The position numbers and the translations under genes are program-made. The notes below the pieces were generated by a model that saw only the letters and a program-made list of their open reading frames with translations, was not told the DNA's origin and did not search any database. From Syntrophobacterales bacterium (GTDB taxonomy: Bacteria > Desulfobacterota > Syntrophobacteria > BM002), in the NCBI GenBank assembly GCA_030613915.1, contig JAUWKY010000117.1:1-7189 (forward strand): a stretch of 7,189 nt of DNA, written 5' to 3'. Positions 1 through 5,818 of this stretch are shown here, piece after piece. Numbering within the stretch: position 1 is the stretch's first letter; each line of letters starts with the position of its first letter.

Positions 1-1820
1 AGCCTTCGGGGTGAACCCACTAAAGCCAAGATTTCCATTATAATAGTCCCTCGTGGACATTGTTGTAGGTCGGATCGTTTCCGCCTCGGCGGAGTTGATC
101 CGACAAATAGGCTAATCTTGCCTAATTTCACCGTGAGGCCAACGACTCGATAATTGAACTCATAGCTGAGAGCGTTGCTCCAGTCAGCCTGGTACACTCC
201 TTTGTAGCGCGTGCCCTCAACGGATCCCACCGGCTTGCCATAAGTATAGAACCAGTTAACGATAGGGCTACCGGTAAATCCCAAGGCTATCCAGTAGTTG
301 CCCGGCATGAGTTCGGGCTTTTCCCGGCTGAAGTCGAAATCCACCCAACGGTAGCCTGGTTTCAGGGAGAGCTGGTTCAGATTTATAAAGTCACTCGTGG
401 CAATTTGCTCTCCCGGTTTCATGTTGTTGTCCTGCCGGAGTTCAAGCCAGAGTTGCCCTTCGCCACCAAAATTATGGAGTGCCAGTCCTATTTTCTCCAG
501 CTTAACAGGCTTGCGGAGCTCAAAAACCTGAGCATATTGGATAAGCTTGGTGGTGACGTACTCTGCGGTCTCCACTACGAAATTGCGGGTTATTTGGTAG
601 CGGTCAGTGCCGACCGTAGTTGCTGGACCTCGGGGAAAGGCGAAATCAACGTTTTCCGGGAACTCGAGATTGCCAAAGAGAAAGGGCACGCGAAAACGAA
701 GCTTGCGCCGCTCAGGTTCGGTTATCACTGGTGGTGGCGGCGGTGGCTCCACCTTTATTTCTGTAAAAGTTGCCTGAACAGGAGGAACAAGAAGCAGGTT
801 CCTCGGTCCGTATTCCTGGCGACTGCCTGAAAGTTTAACCTGGTCGCTGTCAAAATCGGCACTGATGGACTCCTGCAGCCTGGGTTTTCCTTTGCTTCCC
901 GATATCTGCGACCAGCGCAAAAGGCCATCGTTGATGGTCTCATTGTTGTCGATTCCAATCTCGATTCTGATGTAGCGATTGGAAACGAAAAGCTCGGTTT
1001 GCTGTGGATCGAAAGGCACCCAACCCAAGTCCGTAAACCAGACCTCGATCCAGGAGTGGCGCCCTTGCCCCATTTTAAAAGTAAGTACACCGCTTTTCCT
1101 GGAGACATTGAAGGGCTGGTTAAGGGTTACTCCATTTACAATGCGGACAGGAATAGACACCGCCCGCATCAAAGCTGCACTCAAGTGAGAGAAATTCTGA
1201 CAGTTTCCTTTGCGCGCTTCCAGGCCGTAAAGGGCATCATATTTTGCTGGGGGAGTAACATAGCGCAGGTTGTCAACTATCCAGGTGAGTATGCGCTGGA
1301 CCGCATCAAACTGGGTGGTCACACCCTGGGTGAGTTCCTTGGCCAGTTTCCGTATACGAGGATCATCCGACTGTACCTGTTTGGTAGGGGAGAGATAGGG
1401 TGAGACCTCAGACGGAACTTTGCCCAGAGGGAAGGGAGTCCTCGTCTGTAATTGCTGGAGCCTCGTTTGGTTCTGAGCCTTGAATGAGATGCGGGCAGTG
1501 ATTTCAGGTGGAGTTGGCTTCCAGGTGGCGACAATGATCTGGTTTCCCCGATTATCCTGCGAGCGTTTCTTCTCCTTGGGCTGGGGGGAAAAAGCAAGTT
1601 CGAAGCCGTGAATCTCCTGCCGGTAGGTAGGAGATTCAAAGGTCGGTGGCACGACGAAACTCAAGACCAACTTTTGAATGCCTGGGCTGCGCGTTACCCG
1701 TTGCTCAAGTTCGTAGCGGATCTCGGATCGCATATGACCCACGAGTACATAGTTCTCAGCGGCGCAGGGAAGGTTCCAAAGAAAGAACAGGGCAAAAGCC
1801 ATGCAGACAATTCTTTTCAT
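1..1820 (-). CDS. Secreted transglutaminase-like protein, 3' end beyond window
   Basis: The frame is open from ATG 1820 to the left edge (606 codons, no stop). A GAGG ribosome-binding site (1828-1831) lies 7 bases before the ATG. Residues 1-21 form a Sec signal peptide: basic MKR, a hydrophobic core, then CAA before Glu-Asn. This suggests a periplasmic or exported protein. Residues about 25-150 look like a beta-rich N-terminal domain. The transglutaminase-like core follows at about 160-275, with the family's triad visible: Cys207 in KGNCQNF, His255 in RHSWIEVWF and Asp271 in PFDPQQ. Bacterial members of this superfamily are usually cysteine proteases or amidases, and the substrate cannot be read from sequence. 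A run of six prolines (359-364) links to a C-terminal beta-sandwich-like region (about 370-566, with PGNYWIALGFTG near 506). After about residue 566 the frame enters a palindromic repeat and stops looking like natural protein, so the true C-terminus is uncertain. It is not TgpA: there are no membrane helices. Confidence 0.88.
   Translation of the reverse strand, partial: MKRIVCMAFALFFLWNLPCAAENYVLVGHMRSEIRYELEQRVTRSPGIQKLVLSFVVPPTFESPTYRQEIHGFELAFSPQPKEKKRSQDNRGNQIIVATWKPTPPEITARISFKAQNQTRLQQLQTRTPFPLGKVPSEVSPYLSPTKQVQSDDPRIRKLAKELTQGVTTQFDAVQRILTWIVDNLRYVTPPAKYDALYGLEARKGNCQNFSHLSAALMRAVSIPVRIVNGVTLNQPFNVSRKSGVLTFKMGQGRHSWIEVWFTDLGWVPFDPQQTELFVSNRYIRIEIGIDNNETINDGLLRWSQISGSKGKPRLQESISADFDSDQVKLSGSRQEYGPRNLLLVPPVQATFTEIKVEPPPPPPVITEPERRKLRFRVPFLFGNLEFPENVDFAFPRGPATTVGTDRYQITRNFVVETAEYVTTKLIQYAQVFELRKPVKLEKIGLALHNFGGEGQLWLELRQDNNMKPGEQIATSDFINLNQLSLKPGYRWVDFDFSREKPELMPGNYWIALGFTGSPIVNWFYTYGKPVGSVEGTRYKGVYQADWSNALSYEFNYRVVGLTVKLGKISLFVGSTPPRRKRSDLQQCPRGTIIMEILALVGSPRR
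69..104. repeat. GTCGGATC palindrome (REP-like)
   Basis: GTCGGATC (69-76) is mirrored by GATCCGAC (97-104). The arms continue inward through TCCGCC/GGCGGA, giving a near-continuous 18-bp dyad centred at 86/87. The flanking TGTAGGTCGG context resembles the GTAGGTC...GAC palindromes that commonly follow genes in proteobacteria. It could act as a transcript-end hairpin for the transglutaminase gene, but that gene's frame stays open through it. There is no T-tract. Confidence 0.7.
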
Positions 1821-1849
1821 ACCAATGCCTCGAGGTTAGGAGATGCGGT

Positions 1850-1878
1850 ATCTTAGCCGAGAATTTTGCCGTTTGCAA
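1850..1878 (-). promoter_or_regulatory. Candidate sigma-70 promoter of the transglutaminase gene
   Basis: On the minus strand, a -35-like TTGCAA (1873-1878) and a -10-like TAAGAT (1850-1855) are separated by exactly 17 bases. Each hexamer matches the consensus at 4 of 6 positions. Transcription would start near 1843 and leave a leader of about 23 bases before ATG 1820. If correct, the transglutaminase gene is expressed separately from the upstream pair, and the structured DNA at 1935-1986 lies upstream of its promoter, not in its leader. Confidence 0.4.
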
Positions 1879-1934
1879 ATCTCCAGCGCTCACAATGATT
1901 TAAACAGGACAGTAAAGAATCCACCGGCATAGTC

Positions 1935-1986
1935 GGGGGCTTTGGTCCATGAGCCGGGCCGAAAGGCTGGCGCCCCCATAGGGGGC
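1935..1986. other. GC-rich, mutually exclusive hairpins
   Basis: GGGGGC (1935-1940) can pair with GCCCCC (1972-1977), enclosing a smaller stem around AGCC/GGCT with a GAAA-containing loop. The same GCCCCC can instead pair with GGGGGC at 1981-1986 around a 3-base ATA loop. The two stems compete for 1972-1977. The element is in the intergenic gap downstream of the 616-residue gene. I see no T-tract that would make it a standard terminator and could not match it to a known riboswitch class. Confidence 0.5.
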
Positions 1987-2021
1987 TTACATAAGCAAAG
2001 GTCAGAGCAATGCTCGTCTTA

Positions 2022-2114
2022 AAATCCCCCCTAACCCCCCTTTATCAAAGTGGGGAACTCTATGTAATCACTTCAAAATCTCCCCCTTTCGTAAAGGGGG
2101 ATAAAGGGGGATTT
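2022..2114. repeat. AAATCCCCC-type long inverted repeat
   Basis: The left arm (2022-2056, starting AAATCCCCCCTAA) and right arm (2081-2114, ending AAAGGGGGATTT) are imperfect inverted copies of about 34 bases around a loop of about 24 bases. Within each arm a C-rich stretch, a TTTA-like stretch and a second C-rich or G-rich stretch recur. Such AAATCCCCC palindromes are familiar dispersed intergenic repeats in many environmental bacteria. The transcript would form a strong hairpin and may help end the leftward transcript of the 616-residue gene, which stops at 2203. Confidence 0.75.
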
Positions 2115-2135
2115 CCTGTTGAGCTTTCGTCCTGG

Positions 2136-2198
2136 TGCCTTGCGCCTTAGGCCTTGAGCCGTAGGTTTACCGACTTCTTGATTCTGACTACTGACTCC
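2136..2198. repeat. Heptanucleotide tandem repeat, nine units in register
   Basis: The 63 bases divide into nine 7-base units. The left units are GCCTT-like (tgccttg, then ggccttg at 2150-2156). The right units are TGACT-like (tgactac at 2185-2191, tgactcc at 2192-2198), with intermediate units between. The 7-base phase is kept from end to end although the sequence changes. This resembles heptameric short tandemly repeated repetitive (STRR) sequences. It carries no gene. It ends 4 bases before the stop codon of the 616-residue gene. Confidence 0.65.
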
Positions 2199-2202
2199 TT
2201 GG

Positions 2203-4053
2203 TTAAATATATTCACCGGCTACTTCCCGCACGTGATGGCCGTCCAGGACATGAAAGGTACGAATCTTTTTGAGAAAAACCGGCGAGAACATACCAATGG
2301 GTAAATAGATGATTTTCTTGCGGTAACGACTTGCCACCGTATGGCACCAACTCCGGGGGGGCTTGGCGGCAATGTAGGCAATCTGGGCTTGTTCGCAATA
2401 GTCGATGGCAGCCAGCAACAATCGTTCCGACTTAGTGCTGGCGATGTCAAAAAACGAGTCCTGCCAAATGTCGTATACCCGCATGGGGGGATAGGTAAGC
2501 ATGAAGCCACCGTACTGGCAGCGCGATATTTCTGGTCCTATGAGGTGCTGGCCTGATGGAGTGGCATAAAATGCCATGTCCGATTCCTGCTCATGTTCAC
2601 CCAGCCAGGTCACGCGCCAAGGGAATCTCTCCGCCTCACTTTCGGCAGGCTGGTCTTCATCAAAAATGAGCACCACTGAGCCCACCTTTCCCTGTAGAGA
2701 CCGGTTTTCCTTTACATAGAGTTTGCCTTCGTGCCAGTTGCGAATTGTCTCACGCAAGTCAATCCCATCCATAAGAGAACTGGTGAAAGGAACAGTCCTG
2801 CTGTTCTCCGCGGCCAGGATCTGACCTGCTTTCTTCTTGATGTAGTGGCCCCAGCCTTCGATGACAATATCTTCCGGGGGATGCGAGCAGATCATGTGCC
2901 CCTGCCACTTCCGCTGCCATTCTCCTGGACGTTGTTCCTGCGATCGCTTTTTCTTAGCAGGAACCGGCACAAGACGGCGACGCATGGTGCGGAAACGGCG
3001 ATGAAAACGGATTTTTTTCTGGTTCAAGAAAAGATCCTCGCCGCGAAGCTCAATGGTGGGAAGGGTGGGATTCTCCTCCTGCCACGGGTATCGGCTTCCC
3101 AGATCCCAAGCCTCGTAACCGTAGTTGTCATCCACAGCACCACGGGCAGCAACGACGAGCTGGTAGAAATCCGGAGCAAGAAAACCCTGAACAAGTGCAT
3201 AGTTTCTGGCAAAACGACGCAGCACTGCAAGCTGTTGGGATGTTACTTCTTCCTGGGAGTTTTGCAGGTGTTGTCTGGCCGCATCCTGGAAGAGAGTTTC
3301 ATGCTGGTTCAGACGATCAAGGGGAGGAGAAGCGTCGGGTTGTTCCTGCCAGAGGGTCAAAAGCTCATGCCGCTGTGTTTCGAAAGCGGCTGCAAGATAG
3401 GGTATCTCGGACATTATTTCCCGGCTGGAACGTTCATGCAGATGGGCAAGGATTACCCCATCGCGACGCTGGCGTCCAATAGGCTGAGCCTGAGTGCTCG
3501 AAAGTAGAGCCATAATACGAGGGTAATGGCTGATACCACAGACAAAGAGAATACGTTGGTGCTTTTTTCTGAGCCTCTGGAGATGGTAAGCCATGTTGGC
3601 TTCACGCAAAAGATCCTGCCTGGTCGCCTCTCTCTCAGCGGACTGATCCGCGTATGCCTGGCAGTAGGCGGTGTGGCCAATCCGTTGCATAGCATAAGGA
3701 TCCGGAAATGCTTCGTTAATCTGAGGCATAGACTCCAGATCTCGATCAATGAAATGGAGGGGAAGATCGTGAGTCAGAGCGAGGCGAGCAGCTTCCACTA
3801 CACCGTCGGTGGGCTCCAGGGGCAGGTAAACGTGAGTACCGTCTTTTTCTTCATAAAGAACAACCGAGAGCAGCGGTAGCCGCTTGAGTCCTTTGAGCAA
3901 TGGTTCCCGTAGTGTCCTGGGAAATTCCAGTGCCACCGCATCCGGTTGCCAGCGGGCAAAGCAGCGAATTACGGCCATAGCGAATTCAAGCCGACCATGC
4001 AGGACTGGCACGAAACAAATGTTGTCAAAGAAGATACCAGGTTCCTGTTTCAT
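2203..4053 (-). CDS. TraB/ChaN/DUF5682-like protein of unknown function
   Basis: This is a 616-residue cytoplasmic-looking protein with no signal peptide or membrane helix. The start is fixed: an in-frame TAA (4057-4059) lies one codon before ATG 4053. The ribosome-binding site is weak (AGG about 9 bases upstream). Residues about 12-185 carry a pattern seen in TraB/PrgY, ChaN/EreA-like and DUF5682 proteins: VLHG (18-21 region, His19-Gly20), DAVALEFP (38-45, Glu43), PLHFIDRD (98-105) and CGISHYP (172-178, His176). The spaced His, Glu and GxxH signatures suggest a metal or small-ligand site. Residues 190-420 are helical and charged, with an Arg/Lys-rich stretch (350-370). Residues about 428-616 form a well-ordered, unassigned region with DGIDLRETI, WRVTWLGEHEQESDMAFY and GGFMLTYPPMRVYDIW. 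The gene follows the AAA+ gene after a 268-bp gap filled by a repeat. By analogy with MoxR-DUF5682 pairs, the ATPase probably acts on or with this protein (inference). Confidence 0.8.
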   Translation of the reverse strand: MKQEPGIFFDNICFVPVLHGRLEFAMAVIRCFARWQPDAVALEFPRTLREPLLKGLKRLPLLSVVLYEEKDGTHVYLPLEPTDGVVEAARLALTHDLPLHFIDRDLESMPQINEAFPDPYAMQRIGHTAYCQAYADQSAEREATRQDLLREANMAYHLQRLRKKHQRILFVCGISHYPRIMALLSSTQAQPIGRQRRDGVILAHLHERSSREIMSEIPYLAAAFETQRHELLTLWQEQPDASPPLDRLNQHETLFQDAARQHLQNSQEEVTSQQLAVLRRFARNYALVQGFLAPDFYQLVVAARGAVDDNYGYEAWDLGSRYPWQEENPTLPTIELRGEDLFLNQKKIRFHRRFRTMRRRLVPVPAKKKRSQEQRPGEWQRKWQGHMICSHPPEDIVIEGWGHYIKKKAGQILAAENSRTVPFTSSLMDGIDLRETIRNWHEGKLYVKENRSLQGKVGSVVLIFDEDQPAESEAERFPWRVTWLGEHEQESDMAFYATPSGQHLIGPEISRCQYGGFMLTYPPMRVYDIWQDSFFDIASTKSERLLLAAIDYCEQAQIAYIAAKPPRSWCHTVASRYRKKIIYLPIGMFSPVFLKKIRTFHVLDGHHVREVAGEYI

Positions 4054-4079
4054 AGCTTAGAACCTATAAGGACGGTCGA

Positions 4080-4258
4080 AAATCCGAAGCTCGAATATCG
4101 AAATTGGTCCTTCGGACTCCCCACCCTTCGGGCGGGTCCCCAGTTTCAAATGACCAAAACTTCTTATTCGATACAATTCATCATTGTTTGGGACATTGGA
4201 ACATTCGTATTTTGAATTTGTTTCGTGTTTCGTGCTTCGTGCTTCGGATTTCGGATTT
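4080..4258. repeat. MITE-like intergenic repeat with inverted CGAA heptamers
   Basis: The left edge carries CGAA at 4077, 4085, 4092 and 4099 (spacing 8, 7, 7). The right edge carries TTCG heptamers at 4221-4255. The 10-mer AAATCCGAAG (4080-4089) recurs inverted at 4242-4251. The interior holds two tight hairpins, GTCC-TTC-GGAC (4107-4117) and, on the minus strand, CCCGCCC-GAA-GGGTGGG (4136-4120), and an AT-rich segment. Similar CGAA-heptamer elements are common dispersed intergenic repeats in environmental bacterial genomes. The element occupies most of the gap between the AAA+ and TraB-like genes. No coding potential is credible here. Confidence 0.65.
4221..4255. repeat. TTCGTG heptamer tandem repeat, five units
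   Basis: Five contiguous 7-base units: tttcgtg twice, then cttcgtg, cttcgga and tttcgga, followed by ttt. It forms the right end of the repeat element in this gap. On the minus strand the units read as CACGAA and TCCGAA heptamers. It is the same class of 7-base repeat as the array at 2136-2198 but with an unrelated unit sequence. Confidence 0.8.
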
Positions 4259-4321
4259 ACAAACAGTTGATCTCTGCACATCTGGTTTGAAATTAGTCTT
4301 GCCTCCCCACGAGGTCGAGAC

Positions 4322-5200
4322 CTACGATTCGGTCTCTGGTGATGGAGGTAAGTACTGCCTTGCGTCCTGTCCAAGGATGAGATGGATGGCCTGATCAAGG
4401 CACTGGTGAACCTTTTTGGCAGGTGGCGGCACCCGGCGCGGCCATTTCAGTTTTCGGGACGCGGACAGAAGTTTAATGGCATAACGCCCAATGTTGATAC
4501 CATCGCGAACCGTGTAGCGCTCCTGGGCCAGGTGGCTCATCTGCAAAAAGTCCACAACGTAGTTGAGAATTGTGTCATCGGCGAACGGAAGGTTCTGGGC
4601 GAGGATCAGTTTTTCTTCTTCACGTTCCGGGAAATCAATGAACACTTGTGGCTGCAATCGAGAGTGAATGTACTCCGGCAGTTCAAAGGTGCTGGCGTCG
4701 TCGTTCATAGTGGCGCAGATGCGGAAATCGGCATGGGCGTGAATCTTGATCCCGGCGACAATTGACTCCACGTACCTGCGGCTGTCCAACAAGGGCGCCA
4801 GAGAGGCCCAGCTTTTTTCACTCATGCGGTTGCCCTCGTCTAGAATCGCTACTCCCCCTCGGATCATGGCGGTGACGATGGACGAAGCCACGTATCGTAT
4901 CTTCCCTGCTTCAGAAATCACCGGGGTTACCAGCAGATCCTCGGGCCGTGTGTCCATGGTCGCCTGAAACATGTATGCTTCGCGGTTAAGCTTCTTGGCA
5001 GCAGCGTAGGCAAGAGTGGTTTTGCCCACTCCAGGTTTGCCGAGGATGCGGGGATTCAAAGACAGGTCATCGGGGGTAACTACAAGCCAGGCCGCAAGGA
5101 TCTGGTCCATGAACTCCTTTTGCCCCACCCACTTCATGGGCAATTCATCCGGATGGCTCATGTGCAGGGTTACATCATCAATGGTTACCGTTTTGCTCAT
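4322..5200 (-). CDS. MoxR/AAA_5-type AAA+ ATPase
   Basis: This is a 292-residue cytoplasmic ATPase. ATG 5200 is preceded by GGAG with a 7-base spacer. The nucleotide-binding signatures are Walker A GKPGVGKT (54-61), Walker B GVAILDEGNR (116-125, with Asp121-Glu122), sensor 1 ATMND (163-167) and a likely arginine finger in HSRLQPQ (Arg181). Residues about 225-285 form a helical lid (RDGINIGRYAIK). This layout fits the MoxR/dynein-related AAA_5 group, whose members work as ring-shaped chaperones that remodel or insert cofactors into partner proteins. The usual Walker B ending DEINR is DEGNR here. The gene is first in a leftward unit with its own promoter at 5239-5267. The next gene is the TraB/ChaN-like protein, its most likely partner. 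No von Willebrand factor A gene, the usual MoxR partner, is visible. The stop codon lies inside a small AGGTC/GACCT palindrome (4312-4323). Confidence 0.92.
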   Translation of the reverse strand: MSKTVTIDDVTLHMSHPDELPMKWVGQKEFMDQILAAWLVVTPDDLSLNPRILGKPGVGKTTLAYAAAKKLNREAYMFQATMDTRPEDLLVTPVISEAGKIRYVASSIVTAMIRGGVAILDEGNRMSEKSWASLAPLLDSRRYVESIVAGIKIHAHADFRICATMNDDASTFELPEYIHSRLQPQVFIDFPEREEEKLILAQNLPFADDTILNYVVDFLQMSHLAQERYTVRDGINIGRYAIKLLSASRKLKWPRRVPPPAKKVHQCLDQAIHLILGQDARQYLPPSPETES

Positions 5201-5238
5201 GGGAATTCTCCATTTTGTGCAGACATGGTAGCAGGACC

Positions 5239-5267
5239 ATTGTATGCAAATAGAAGGCCCAGTTCAA
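5239..5267 (-). promoter_or_regulatory. Sigma-70-like promoter of the AAA+/TraB-like unit
   Basis: On the minus strand, -35 TTGAAC (5262-5267) and -10 TACAAT (5239-5244) are separated by exactly 17 bases. TACAAT matches the consensus at 5 of 6 positions and TTGAAC at 4 of 6. Transcription would begin near 5232, about 32 bases before ATG 5200, with the GGAG ribosome-binding site inside this short leader. Confidence 0.65.
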
Positions 5268-5281
5268 GTCAAAGAGAATTC

Positions 5282-5335
5282 GGATTTGTCCGGATATAAG
5301 ATGTATAAATGGAATACTTATTTCCGGACAGATCC
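5282..5335. promoter_or_regulatory. 19-bp inverted repeat between divergent promoters (operator candidate)
   Basis: The left arm GGATTTGTCCGGATATAAG (5282-5300) and the right arm (5317-5335) match as an inverted repeat at 17 of 19 positions, around a 16-base AT-rich spacer. The core is TGTCCGGA...TCCGGACA. It lies 14 bases upstream of the minus-strand -35 box and 5 bases upstream of the plus-strand -35 box. That is a typical position for a shared activator or for a dimeric regulator controlling both directions. No gene ends here, so a terminator role is unlikely. I do not recognise the regulator. Confidence 0.65.
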
Positions 5336-5340
5336 TTCGT

Positions 5341-5369
5341 TTGACTTTCGATGAGGAGGTCCCTAGAAT
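5341..5369 (+). promoter_or_regulatory. Sigma-70-like promoter of the phasin/ABC1 operon
   Basis: TTGACT (5341-5346) and TAGAAT (5364-5369) are separated by exactly 17 bases. Each hexamer matches the consensus at 5 of 6 positions. Transcription would start near 5376 and give a leader of about 107 bases before ATG 5483. Confidence 0.7.
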
Positions 5370-5442
5370 TGAATTATATAGTTAACAACATTAAGCGTTT
5401 GTTGGTGGTGTTCTTCTCCGAGGACCACATGTAATTATTGCC

Positions 5443-5460
5443 GGAACTCAGTTGAGTACC
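5443..5460. promoter_or_regulatory. Short palindrome in the phasin-gene leader
   Basis: GGAACTCA (5443-5450) and TGAGTACC (5453-5460) pair at 7 of 8 positions around GT. The palindrome is inside the predicted leader and ends 10 bases before the GGAGG ribosome-binding site. It could be a second operator or a small leader hairpin. Confidence 0.35.
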
Positions 5461-5482
5461 AGCATCACAAGGAGGTTTGCTT

Positions 5483-5815
5483 ATGTCTGTCCTAGAAATG
5501 ATCAGAAATAGTCTGTTGGCGAGCCTTGGCGCTGCCGTGGTGACCAAGGAAAAGGTGGAGGAGGCTACTCGGCGGTGGGTGGACGAGGGCAAAATTTCGC
5601 GAGATGAAGCGGAACGGTTGGCGCAAGACCTGGTTGAAAGTGGTAGGCACCAGTGGGAGGATATCCAGGAAAAAATCTCAGAGACGGTGCGGAAGGGGCT
5701 GGACAACTTTGACATCGGCAGCAAAAAGGAGTTTAAAGAGCTCCAGGCGCGGGTGGAGGATCTCGAGAAGCAGCTTGCAAGGCGTGAAGAAGCGAGTGGA
5801 AAAGAACAGGAGTAG
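5483..5815 (+). CDS. Small PhaF-type phasin-like coiled-coil protein
   Basis: This is a 110-residue protein. ATG 5483 is chosen because GGAGG (5471-5475) sits 7 bases upstream; an in-frame TTG at 5477 is too close to that site. Residues 1-20 are hydrophobic to amphipathic (MSVLEMIRNSLLASLGAAVV). They are followed by a charged helical stretch with KVEEATRRWVDEGKISRDEA and a C-terminal heptad region (about 80-105, KELQARVEDLEKQL) typical of a coiled coil. The pattern and length fit the PhaF-like group of short phasin-related proteins (COG3937 type). Classical members bind polyhydroxyalkanoate granules, but many small homologues occur in bacteria with no evidence of granules, so the granule role is not assured. 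It is first in a two-gene rightward operon. Its last codons contain the ribosome-binding site of the ABC1 kinase gene, so the two are probably co-translated and may work together. Confidence 0.82.
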   Translation: MSVLEMIRNSLLASLGAAVVTKEKVEEATRRWVDEGKISRDEAERLAQDLVESGRHQWEDIQEKISETVRKGLDNFDIGSKKEFKELQARVEDLEKQLARREEASGKEQE

Positions 5816-5818
5816 AGG

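Noticed and set aside
1..60. Possible start of another minus-strand gene at ATG 60 (MSTRDYYNGN...)
   Set aside because: It looks more protein-like than the transglutaminase frame here, but it has no ribosome-binding site and only 20 codons before the edge. It cannot be supported without more sequence.
1754..1820. Lipoprotein signal for the transglutaminase-like protein
   Set aside because: A cysteine occurs late in the signal peptide (LPCAA), but the residues before it do not fit a lipobox. An ordinary signal-peptidase I site after CAA fits better.
405..1903. Several plus-strand and minus-strand open frames of 70-141 codons
   Set aside because: They overlap the transglutaminase-like gene in other frames. 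The minus-strand frame from 1820 has a signal peptide and the Cys-His-Asp triad.
1920..1990. Cyclic-di-GMP (GEMM) riboswitch on the minus strand
   Set aside because: An AAAGCC stretch and a later CCGG are reminiscent, but the conserved GCAAACC-type half and the stem arrangement are missing.
2136..2198. CRISPR-like array
   Set aside because: The units are only 7 bases long and adjacent, with no spacers.
2731..3507. 258-codon open frame on the plus strand
   Set aside because: It lies wholly opposite the 616-residue minus-strand gene, its translation has no recognisable motif, and the minus-strand frame carries clear domain signatures.
4312..4323. AGGTC/GACCT palindrome over the AAA+ stop codon as a terminator
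   Set aside because: The arms are only 5 bases with a 2-base centre and no T-tract. It may be the edge of another short repeat.
4057..4398. 113-codon minus-strand frame and a 96-codon plus-strand frame across the 4054-4321 gap
   Set aside because: Their translations come from the CGAA heptamer repeat element and the end of the AAA+ gene. Such repeat-derived frames are typical spurious predictions.
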